A DNA stretch of 64,000 nt, taken from NCBI RefSeq assembly GCF_050268245.1, contig NZ_JBNNGK010000016.1, positions 1-64,000 of the forward strand, read 5' to 3'. Origin of the DNA: JBNNGK01 sp050268245. Lineage in GTDB: Bacteria > Pseudomonadota > Gammaproteobacteria > Enterobacterales > Enterobacteriaceae. Positions 35,649-43,182 of this stretch are shown here, in pieces (within the stretch, counting starts at the first letter, position 1; each line of letters begins with the position of its first letter). Both the position numbers and the translations under genes were made by a program. Below the pieces are notes generated by a model, which was given only the letters and a program-made list of their open reading frames with translations, had not been told where the DNA came from and ran no database searches.

Positions 35649-36584
35649 ATGCGATGGATTCAAGGATTGTGGCTTTGCCTGGCGCTGTTATGCAGCCGTG
35701 GTGCGCTCGCGCAATCTGACGGCATGTTGGCGGGCAATCTATCCAGCGTGGGTTCCGATACCTTGGCCAATTTAATGGCCCTGTGGGCGCAGGATTTTAG
35801 CCAGCATTACCCCAATATTAACCTGCAAATTCAGGCGGCGGGTTCATCGACTGCGCCGACCGCATTGGCCGCCGGTGCGGCACAGTTGGGGCCGATGAGC
35901 AGACCGATGAAGGCCGCCGAACTGGCGGCGTTTGAGCATCGCTATGGCTATGCACCGCTGGCGGTGCCCGTTGCCGTAGATGCGTTGGTGGTGCTGGTGC
36001 ATCAGGATAATCCACTGCGCGGTCTTAACTTGCATCAACTCGATCAACTCTTCTCCGCTACGCGCCGTTGCGCACAAGCCGCACCGTTACAACGTTGGGG
36101 GCAGCTTGGCCTGAACGGCGGGTGGACGCAGCGTAGCATACAGCGTTTTGGCCGCAATTCGGCCTCCGGCACTTACGGCTATTTCAAGCTGCGTGCCCTG
36201 TGTGGGGGGGATTTCATGGCGCAAGTGAATGAGCTTCCCGGCTCGGCTTCCGTTGTACAGGCGGTGGCAGGTTCACTGAATAGCGTGGGCTACGCCAGTA
36301 TTGGTTTCCGCGCCAGTGGCGTTCGTCTGATACCGCTGGCAGAAAAGGGCGAGGAATATATCGCACCGACCGAAAGCAATGTGCGCAATGGCCGCTATCC
36401 TTTGGCGCGTTATCTCTATATCTACGTGAATAAAGCGCCAAATCGGCCGCTTGAACCGTTGACGGCCGCTTTCCTCGATCGGGTTTTGTCAGAGCAAGGA
36501 CAAAATCTGGTCAATCATGACGGCTATTTGCCCCTGCCGCAGGCGATGGTGCATAAAACGCGCCAGGTCTTGGGATTGAACTGA
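35649..36584 (+). CDS. PstS-like phosphate-binding protein, third gene of the phoBR unit
   Basis: 311-residue exported phosphate-binding-type protein of the PstS superfamily: signal peptide cut near ALA-QS, then VGSDTLANLMALWAQDFSQHYPNINLQIQAAGSSTAPTAL, QLGPMSRPMK, GRNSASGTYGYFKLRALC and the C-terminal YLYIYVNKAPN. The SSTAP and SASGTYGYF loops correspond to phosphate-contacting segments. It starts 16 bp after phoR, so it is very likely cotranscribed and PhoB-activated. E. coli has no gene here. It may be a second phosphate-binding protein for Pst or a sensor accessory to PhoR; the latter is speculation. Confidence 0.86.
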   Translation: MRWIQGLWLCLALLCSRGALAQSDGMLAGNLSSVGSDTLANLMALWAQDFSQHYPNINLQIQAAGSSTAPTALAAGAAQLGPMSRPMKAAELAAFEHRYGYAPLAVPVAVDALVVLVHQDNPLRGLNLHQLDQLFSATRRCAQAAPLQRWGQLGLNGGWTQRSIQRFGRNSASGTYGYFKLRALCGGDFMAQVNELPGSASVVQAVAGSLNSVGYASIGFRASGVRLIPLAEKGEEYIAPTESNVRNGRYPLARYLYIYVNKAPNRPLEPLTAAFLDRVLSEQGQNLVNHDGYLPLPQAMVHKTRQVLGLN

Positions 36585-36690
36585 TCCTTCAGGTGGCGTA
36601 ATTGGCACCATGATGAGTTTTATTCAACACCCGTGAAAATTTCTCCGTTGCTGTCGAGCAGACCGCATGACAGGATAATTTTAGAGCTTT

Positions 36691-36714
36691 GGATGTCTGG
36701 ATGTCTAGTTGTAA
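36691..36714 (+). promoter_or_regulatory. Tandem MetJ-like met boxes
   Basis: Two identical adjacent octamers GGATGTCT (36691-36698, 36699-36706), each matching the met box AGACGTCT at 6 of 8 positions, followed by a weaker third octamer AGTTGTAA. Tandem 8-bp repeats are the signature of MetJ operators. They lie 77 bp before the start of the MetE-like gene. Confidence 0.65.
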
Positions 36715-36790
36715 CCCAGCGTAATCATTCAACTTTTAAATTATTAAAGCAGAAGTGATACACCGTCTGCTTGTCACCGGAGTCAAAACT

Positions 36791-37900
36791 ATGTGCACTT
36801 GCCATCACGCTTTTCGCGCCGACGTTGTTGGTAGCCTGTTACGCCCTGAGCCGCTGAAAACCGCCCGCCAGCAGTTTCAGCGTGGCGAAATCGATACGCC
36901 TCAACTGCGTGCAATAGAAGATGAACAAATCCGTTTAGCCGTTGAAAAACAGCAGGCGCTTGGCCTAGCGGTTGTCACCGATGGTGAATTGTGCCGCGCG
37001 TGGTGGCACTTTGATTTCTTCGAAGGACTGAACGGTGTTGAAGGCTATGAGGCCGAACAGGGCATCCAGTTCAACGGGATACAAACGAAAGCGCGGAGCA
37101 TCAATGTTGTCGGCAAGCTGGGCTTTAATCCGCAGCACCCGATGTTGGCAGACTTCCGATTTTTGTGTTCGATCGCCGATGACGCGTTGCCGAAAATGAC
37201 CATTCCAAGCCCCAGCGTGCTGCATTTTCGGGGTGGGCGTAAAGCGATCGACAGCCAGGTTTATCCGCAGTTAGACAGTTATTTTGACGATTTGGCGCAA
37301 ACCTATCGCGATGCGATCGCCGCATTTTATCAGGCCGGCTGCCGCTATTTACAATTGGATGACACGGTCTGGGCTTATTTATGTTCCGATGAGCAACGCC
37401 GTCTGATTCGCGAGCGTGGTGATGATCCCGATCGTCTGGCACAGATTTACGCCGATGTATTAAATGCTGCTATTGCCGGGAAACCGGATGATTTGACCAT
37501 CGGTTTGCACGTTTGTCGCGGCAATTTCCGCTCCACCTGGATCTCGGAAGGTGGCTATGAACCGGTGGCAGAAATTTTGTTCGGTCAGGTGAATATCGAT
37601 GCCTTCTTCCTCGAATACGATAATGCGCGTTCGGGTGGTTTCGAGCCATTGCGCTTTATCAAACCGGGTAAACAGCAGGTGGTGTTGGGATTGATCACCA
37701 CCAAGAATGGTGAGTTAGAAAACCCCGAACAGGTGAAACAGCGGTTGGAAGAAGCAGCGCAATTTGTCGATCGTCGGCAATTATGTTTGAGCACCCAATG
37801 TGGTTTTGCATCGACGGAAGAGGGCAACAGCCTAAGTGAGCAACAGCAATGGGAGAAGTTACGCAGCGTAGTGAATATTGCTGAACAGGTTTGGTCGTGA
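36791..37900 (+). CDS. MetE-like cobalamin-independent methionine synthase family protein
   Basis: 369-residue protein matching only the C-terminal catalytic barrel of MetE (YxjG/YxjH group). The zinc-binding set is preserved: His240 and Cys242 in HVCRGN, a Glu in FLEYDN and Cys337 in STQCGFAS. The N-terminal folate-binding half of full MetE is absent, so it may use a different methyl donor or act on a thiol other than homocysteine. Tandem MetJ-like boxes upstream tie it to methionine metabolism. The ATG at 36791 has CGGAG upstream. It has no counterpart at this place in E. coli. Confidence 0.85.
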   Translation: MCTCHHAFRADVVGSLLRPEPLKTARQQFQRGEIDTPQLRAIEDEQIRLAVEKQQALGLAVVTDGELCRAWWHFDFFEGLNGVEGYEAEQGIQFNGIQTKARSINVVGKLGFNPQHPMLADFRFLCSIADDALPKMTIPSPSVLHFRGGRKAIDSQVYPQLDSYFDDLAQTYRDAIAAFYQAGCRYLQLDDTVWAYLCSDEQRRLIRERGDDPDRLAQIYADVLNAAIAGKPDDLTIGLHVCRGNFRSTWISEGGYEPVAEILFGQVNIDAFFLEYDNARSGGFEPLRFIKPGKQQVVLGLITTKNGELENPEQVKQRLEEAAQFVDRRQLCLSTQCGFASTEEGNSLSEQQQWEKLRSVVNIAEQVWS

Positions 37901-38346
37901 GCGGAAGCAGCGGCGTTTCCGCGCGGTAATTTGACGAATCATGGCGTTTTCGCGCGGTGATTAACGCTTTGTTTCACGTTTCGTGAGTTGATTGTTTAAA
38001 AATAATACAAATCATGTAGGGTATATTTCCTAATGACCAATATGATCGACTGGTGACGAAAGTTTATCTGGTCGATCACTCTGCTTTTTATCGTGCGCCT
38101 TGCCTTTCAACGCTATAAACGATTTACTTACACCCCGTTGTCGGACTAATCCTCCATTTTATAACTTCTAAAACTTTGCCCATCATCAAGCGTGGTTACT
38201 TTCCGCATTAAGGTCGAAACGCCGGATTGGTGCGTTTTTTATTCTTATAGCGCTTGCGATGAATGGCTAGCCGACAACCCGGTGGAGCGATGTGCTCCAT
38301 GCTAACAGACCTTTTTTTTTCATTTGAACAGGCAACACGACATCGT
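37901..38346. other. Structured leader/intergenic region before brnQ
   Basis: 446 bp without a gene. It holds two near-identical 20-bp direct repeats (37912-37931 and 37943-37962), an inverted repeat GATCGAC/GTCGATC (38044-38077), a terminator-like hairpin (38217-38240), a second hairpin TGGAGC/GCTCCA (38283-38299) and a run of nine T (38312-38320) shortly before the brnQ start. I see no leader peptide rich in branched-chain residues. Confidence 0.6.
38217..38240 (+). terminator. Terminator-like hairpin in the brnQ leader
   Basis: Perfect 6-bp arms AAACGC and GCGTTT (38217-38222, 38232-38237) with a 9-nt loop and a T-run on the plus strand. It could end upstream transcripts or act as an attenuator for brnQ, depending on where the brnQ promoter lies. 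Confidence 0.6.
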
Positions 38347-39666
38347 ATGAGTCATCGTTTAACGTCAAAAGATATTCTGGCATTAGGTTTTATGACCTTT
38401 GCCTTATTCGTCGGGGCTGGGAACATTATTTTCCCGCCGATGGTGGGTTTGCAGTCCGGTGAGCACGTCTGGACTGCGGCGCTTGGTTTCTTGGTTACCG
38501 CCGTGGGTTTGCCGGTGCTAACGGTGGTTGCGCTGGCGCGCGTCGGTGGCGGTATTGATGCCCTGAGCACACCGATCGGCCGTAAAGCGGGCTTGCTGCT
38601 GGCGACGGTCTGTTATCTGGCCGTTGGCCCACTGTTTGCGACCCCGCGTACCGCAACGGTTTCTTTTGAAGTGGGGATCGCGCCGTTGACCGGTGATAGC
38701 GATATGGCACTGTTGATTTACAGTCTGGTGTATTTTGCATTGGTGATTGCTATTTCGCTTTATCCCGGTCGTCTGCTGGATACCGTCGGTCATTTTTTGG
38801 CACCGCTGAAAATCGTTGCGCTGGGTGCATTGGGTGTGGCGGCGCTGGTATGGCCGGCGGGTTCACCCATTCCGGCCACTGACATCTATCAGAACGTACC
38901 GTTCTCTTCAGGTTTCGTTAATGGCTACCTGACGATGGACACCTTAGGGGCAATGGTATTTGGCATCGTGATCGTTAACGCTGCGCGATCGCGTGGGGTG
39001 AAAGACGCAGGCTTGCTGACCCGTTACACCATTTTTGCGGGCTTGATCGCCGGTATCGGTCTGACACTGGTTTATCTGAGCCTGTTCAAACTGGGTTCCG
39101 GTAGCGGTGTATTGGTACCTGATGCGACTAATGGCGCGGTGATCTTGCATGCTTACGTGCAAAATACGTTTGGTGGTTTGGGGAGCTTCTTCCTGGCGGC
39201 GTTGATCTTTATCGCCTGCATGGTGACAGCGGTTGGCTTGACCTGCGCCTGTGCGGAATTTTTTGCACAATATTTGCCGTTCTCCTATAAAACGCTGGTT
39301 TTCATTTTGGGTCTGTTCTCAATGTTGGTGTCCAACTTGGGGTTAAGCCATTTGATCCATATATCAATACCGGTACTGACCGCGATTTATCCGCCGTGTA
39401 TTGTCTTGGTCATACTGAGTTTTACGCTGCGTATGTGGAACAGCGCACCACGCGTGATCGCGCCGGTGATGCTCGTAAGCCTGTTGTTTGGTATCCTTGA
39501 TGCGGTGAAAGCGTCAAGTTTCCAGCACCTGTTGCCGGCTTGGAGTGCTCACTTGCCACTGGCAGAACAAGGGCTGGCCTGGTTGCCGCCTTCGGTACTG
39601 ATGCTGGTGTTGGTCATGATTTACGATCGGGTTATTAACCGCGCTGAAGTCACGGCACAGCAATAA
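38347..39666 (+). CDS. brnQ: Branched-chain amino acid transporter BrnQ
   Basis: 439-residue inner-membrane LIVCS-family carrier for leucine, isoleucine and valine uptake (sodium- or proton-driven), about 12 transmembrane segments, same length as E. coli BrnQ. Characteristic blocks include GFMTFALFVGAGNIIFPPMVGLQ, FATPRTATVSFEVGIAP and VTAVGLTCACAEFFAQY. I choose the ATG at 38347 (MSHRLTSKDILALG), which aligns with E. coli, although no strong ribosome-binding site precedes it. A terminator follows at 39687. Confidence 0.94.
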   Translation: MSHRLTSKDILALGFMTFALFVGAGNIIFPPMVGLQSGEHVWTAALGFLVTAVGLPVLTVVALARVGGGIDALSTPIGRKAGLLLATVCYLAVGPLFATPRTATVSFEVGIAPLTGDSDMALLIYSLVYFALVIAISLYPGRLLDTVGHFLAPLKIVALGALGVAALVWPAGSPIPATDIYQNVPFSSGFVNGYLTMDTLGAMVFGIVIVNAARSRGVKDAGLLTRYTIFAGLIAGIGLTLVYLSLFKLGSGSGVLVPDATNGAVILHAYVQNTFGGLGSFFLAALIFIACMVTAVGLTCACAEFFAQYLPFSYKTLVFILGLFSMLVSNLGLSHLIHISIPVLTAIYPPCIVLVILSFTLRMWNSAPRVIAPVMLVSLLFGILDAVKASSFQHLLPAWSAHLPLAEQGLAWLPPSVLMLVLVMIYDRVINRAEVTAQQ

Positions 39667-39686
39667 CCAAGCGGTCTGAATAGTGG

Positions 39687-39712
39687 GCCACGGACTTGTC
39701 CGTGGCTTTTTT
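39687..39712 (+). terminator. Rho-independent terminator between brnQ and proY
   Basis: Perfect 9-bp stem GCCACGGAC / GTCCGTGGC with a 2-nt TT centre (39687-39706) and a run of six T. It ends only about 25 bp before the proY start codon. Confidence 0.9.
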
Positions 39713-39736
39713 GCGTATAAGAACACAGGTCTTTAA

Positions 39737-41131
39737 ATGCAACAGGAAACAACCTCTCCCCCTCCCGCGAATAAACTCAAACGTGGCCTGAGTACGCGTC
39801 ATATTCGCTTTATGGCGCTAGGATCGGCGATCGGCACCGGATTGTTTTATGGCTCGGCGGACGCTATCCGTATGGCGGGCCCCAGCGTACTGTTAGCTTA
39901 TTTGATTGGCGGTATTGTCGCCTTCATTATCATGCGTGCGCTGGGTGAGATGTCGGTGAATAATCCGCAAGCCAGCTCTTTCTCGCGCTATGCGCAGGAT
40001 TATCTTGGGCCAATGGCCGGGTATATCACCGGCTGGACCTACTGTTTTGAAATTCTGATTGTTGCGATCGCTGATGTGACCGCGTTCGGGATTTATATGG
40101 GCGTGTGGTTCCCGGACGTGGCGCATTGGGTCTGGGTGCTCAGTGTCGTGCTGATTATCGGTGCGATTAACCTGATGAGCGTCAAAGTGTTCGGTGAGTT
40201 GGAGTTTTGGTTCTCGTTCTTTAAAGTTGCCACCATTATCATCATGATTGCGGCCGGTATTGGCATTATCTTTTGGGGAATCGGCAACGGTGGTCAGGCG
40301 ACAGGCATTCACAATCTGTGGAGTCACGGCGGCTTCTTCAGTAACGGTTTTATTGGCATGATTTTGTCACTGCAACTGGTGATGTTTGCCTACGGCGGTA
40401 TTGAAATCATTGGTATTACGGCCGGTGAAGCGCAAGATCCGAAAAAATCGATACCGAAAGCCATTAATTCGGTGCCGTGGCGCATTTTGGTGTTTTATGT
40501 CGGTACGCTGTTCGTGATTATGTCGATTTATCCGTGGAACCAGGTTGGAACTAACGGCAGCCCATTTGTGCTGACCTTCCAGCATATGGGGATTACCGTG
40601 GCGGCGGGTATTCTTAACTTCGTGGTGATCACCGCCTCGCTGTCGGCGATTAACAGCGATGTGTTTGGCGTGGGTCGCATGCTGCATGGCATGGCCGAAC
40701 AAGGTCATGCCCCAAAAATGTTTAGCAAAGTCTCTAAGCGCGGTATTCCGTGGGTCACCGTGCTGGTGATGATGGCGGCATTACTGATTGCGGTCTATCT
40801 CAACTACATCATGCCCGAAAGCGTGTTCTTGGTGATCGCGTCATTGGCGACTTTTGCCACCGTTTGGGTGTGGATTATGATTTTGTGTTCGCAGATCGCT
40901 TTCCGTCGTCGGCTGAGCCAAGATCAGGTTAAGAAATTAGCGTTCCCACTGCGTGGGGGCATCTTTACTTCGGCGATTGCCATTATTTTCTTGGTCTTCA
41001 TCATTGGCTTGATTGGCTACTTCCCGACTACCCGCGTGTCGCTGTACGTTGGGTTGATCTGGGTGGCGGTGCTGTTGGTGGGGTACGGGATCAAGGTTAA
41101 TCGTCAGAAACGACGCTTGGTTAACGCGTAA
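39737..41131 (+). CDS. proY: APC-family amino acid permease ProY
   Basis: 464-residue inner-membrane permease of the amino acid-polyamine-organocation family, about 12 transmembrane segments, matching E. coli ProY throughout (RGLSTRHIRFMALGSAIGTGLFYGSADAI, GWTYCFEILIVAIADVTAFGIYMGVWFP, SLSAINSDVFGVGRMLHGMAEQG). In Salmonella ProY is a cryptic proline transporter; related permeases carry histidine or aromatic amino acids. It follows brnQ by 70 bp but a strong terminator stands between them. Confidence 0.93.
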   Translation: MQQETTSPPPANKLKRGLSTRHIRFMALGSAIGTGLFYGSADAIRMAGPSVLLAYLIGGIVAFIIMRALGEMSVNNPQASSFSRYAQDYLGPMAGYITGWTYCFEILIVAIADVTAFGIYMGVWFPDVAHWVWVLSVVLIIGAINLMSVKVFGELEFWFSFFKVATIIIMIAAGIGIIFWGIGNGGQATGIHNLWSHGGFFSNGFIGMILSLQLVMFAYGGIEIIGITAGEAQDPKKSIPKAINSVPWRILVFYVGTLFVIMSIYPWNQVGTNGSPFVLTFQHMGITVAAGILNFVVITASLSAINSDVFGVGRMLHGMAEQGHAPKMFSKVSKRGIPWVTVLVMMAALLIAVYLNYIMPESVFLVIASLATFATVWVWIMILCSQIAFRRRLSQDQVKKLAFPLRGGIFTSAIAIIFLVFIIGLIGYFPTTRVSLYVGLIWVAVLLVGYGIKVNRQKRRLVNA

Positions 41132-41160
41132 GCCCGCACAGCGTCGCGGGTGTTTAGTTC

Positions 41161-41186
41161 GTAGGGGCGTGGCTTATACCGCGCCC
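41161..41186. repeat. Isolated relative of the window-start repeat
   Basis: Read on the minus strand it begins GGGCGCGG and ends CCACGCCCCTAC, identical to both ends of the first 24 bp of the tandem repeat at position 1; only the middle differs (TATAAG instead of CGTG). This shows that the palindromic element is dispersed in the genome. Confidence 0.7.
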
Positions 41187-41265
41187 TTTCATTTTCTTAT
41201 TACATTCTGTTCGGTGAGTCTCTTTCGGCCAAAGATGTGTTGGCCTCGAGTTGGTCGACGGTGGT

Positions 41266-41535
41266 TTAGCGGCGTTCCTCAACGTCGTCATTGCCACCGG
41301 AGGCTCGCGTCTCAAGCGGCTGATAACGGCTGCACAGCCTGCTTTCCTCAGCATCATTGCGTGAGCAACGTGTCAACGCTTCCCTGATATCCAGCATATG
41401 GCTGCTCAACGCGCTCAGTGCAAGCTGTAACCTGTTGCTCATGTGCGCTTCGTCTAGGCTGGCACTGTGCAGACAACCGAGAAATAGCAGCGTTGCCAAT
41501 ACATTCAGTAACCGGTGTTGGTGTTTTTTCAGCAA
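41266..41535 (-). CDS. Small putative lipoprotein with TTG start
   Basis: 89-residue protein I do not recognise. The N-terminus is basic (MLKKHQHRLLNV) and leads into a hydrophobic stretch ending in a lipobox-like LFLGC (Cys21), so lipidation is plausible. The mature part is charged and rich in Ser, Arg and Glu. Evidence for translation is a perfect AGGAGG at 41548-41543, eight bases before the TTG at 41535. It lies between proY and ybdG, both with clear functions, and has no obvious operon partner. Function unknown. Confidence 0.6.
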   Translation of the reverse strand: MLKKHQHRLLNVLATLLFLGCLHSASLDEAHMSNRLQLALSALSSHMLDIREALTRCSRNDAEESRLCSRYQPLETRASGGNDDVEERR

Positions 41536-41666
41536 TTACGCGCCTCCTATGATGCATAGCAAGCACCTATTAAGGCCGTTTTTACCGTGAAAGAGAAGGG
41601 GGGAGATACATCAGCTGGCAATCAGAGCAGGATAATTACCAGCTGAAATAATTACGTCAAGTTAGG

Positions 41667-42932
41667 TCAGGAAATAGCAGCGGTTTGACGCTGTTCACTT
41701 AACATTGAGCGCATATCATTGCCCGTTGGCGTTTGGTGGACACGTAAATCAAATTCGCTAATTATCGCCAAGATATGGTCGAAAATGTCTGACTGGATAC
41801 TTTCATATTGCGCCCACACAGTCGTGTTGGTGAATGCATAAATTTCCAGCGGCAGACCTTCCGGAGTTGGTGCCATCTGGCGCACCATCAGTGTCATATT
41901 CTGGTGAATGTTAGGGTGGTTACGCAGATAAGCCTCAAGATAGGCACGCAGTGTCCCCAGGTTGGTCAAACGGCGGCCGTTGAGCGGTGAGCTGAGATCC
42001 CACTGCGTTTGCTGGTTGTATTCGCTCAGCTCCTGCGTCTTATCGTTAAAATACGCATGCAACAGTGGGTTGCGATTGAGGCGTTGCTGTTCCTGTTCCG
42101 AAAGGAAATGCACGCTGGTGGTATCGATATTGATACTGCGTTTGATACGGCGGCCACCCGACTCTGACATTGAACGCCAGTTTTTAAATGAGTCAGAAAT
42201 CAGCGCGTAGGTTGGAACGGTGGTAATGGTGTTGTCCCAGTTACGTACTTTCACCGTGGTCAGGCCGATGTCGATAACCGCGCCGTCTGCACCATATTTC
42301 GGCATCTCCAGCCAATCGTCTAGCTTAAGCATGTCATTGGCGGAGAGCTGAATACCGGCGACCAGCCCCAAGATCGGATCTTTGAACACCAACATTAACA
42401 CCGCGGTCATTGCGCCCAATCCACTGAGCAACAATAGCGGCGATTTGCCCATCAGCAGCGATACGATCATGATACCGATCAGGATAGCGGCGATTAATTT
42501 GATCCCTTGGAAGATGCCGCGCAGTGGCAGTTGATCCGCTATTGGGCTTTTACGCAGGATAGCCAATAGGGTGTCGAGCAACGAAAACAGCGTCAGCAGG
42601 GCGAAAGCCATGATCCACACTTGGGCGGCGGTGACGATAATCGCCTGTATCTGGCTGGCGTTATGCAGCCACAACAGCGCTTGGATATTGATGATGACGC
42701 CTTGTAATAACAGCGCGAAGCGTTGGAACAGTTTGTACTTTGTTAGTGCCTGCTGCCAGACACGCTGCGACTTTTCACCGCGCCGTTGAATCGCCGTCAA
42801 GACCACCCGGTGTAGCACTAAGTGGATCACCACAGATATCAGAACGATCAGTCCCAACACCATAATCAGTGACATCATGTCAGTAAGTTCAATACCAAAT
42901 TTTTCTAGCCATTGGGCAATCCATTGTTGCAT
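41667..42932 (-). CDS. ybdG: Mechanosensitive channel YbdG (MscM)
   Basis: 421-residue MscS-family channel of the inner membrane, matching E. coli YbdG, which gives miniconductance (MscM) activity and protects against hypo-osmotic shock. Five or so N-terminal hydrophobic segments precede the conserved pore and beta domain: LGAMTAVLMLVFKDPILGLVAG, LEMPKYGADGAVIDIGLTTVKVRNWDNTITTVP and SDSFKNWRSMSESGGRRIKRSI. The ATG at 42932 has AGGAG upstream. Confidence 0.9.
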   Translation of the reverse strand: MQQWIAQWLEKFGIELTDMMSLIMVLGLIVLISVVIHLVLHRVVLTAIQRRGEKSQRVWQQALTKYKLFQRFALLLQGVIINIQALLWLHNASQIQAIIVTAAQVWIMAFALLTLFSLLDTLLAILRKSPIADQLPLRGIFQGIKLIAAILIGIMIVSLLMGKSPLLLLSGLGAMTAVLMLVFKDPILGLVAGIQLSANDMLKLDDWLEMPKYGADGAVIDIGLTTVKVRNWDNTITTVPTYALISDSFKNWRSMSESGGRRIKRSINIDTTSVHFLSEQEQQRLNRNPLLHAYFNDKTQELSEYNQQTQWDLSSPLNGRRLTNLGTLRAYLEAYLRNHPNIHQNMTLMVRQMAPTPEGLPLEIYAFTNTTVWAQYESIQSDIFDHILAIISEFDLRVHQTPTGNDMRSMLSEQRQTAAIS

Positions 42933-43182
42933 TCCAACTCCTTTAGTTGTGCTCAAAAAACATCCAAAATAATAATCAAAGGCGTTAGCCTATAGGCCAT
43001 TCGCCAACAGGTGTGTGCCGTTTACCTTTTTTTACATTAGGTTAGGATTATGCCTAGGCTCTCCCCCCCCCAGCTCCGCCCCGTATTCTGACGGAAAAGA
43101 GGAGGGCGATTTGCGCTCAAAGTGGCATTGTTCCTCCTAATGGATAACGGGGTCGATTTTGTTTTTGATAGCAGGAGAGCAC

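Noticed and set aside
43055..43110. MalT boxes before malZ
   Set aside because: G/C-run sequences resemble the box only loosely; cannot be separated from the homopolymer run.
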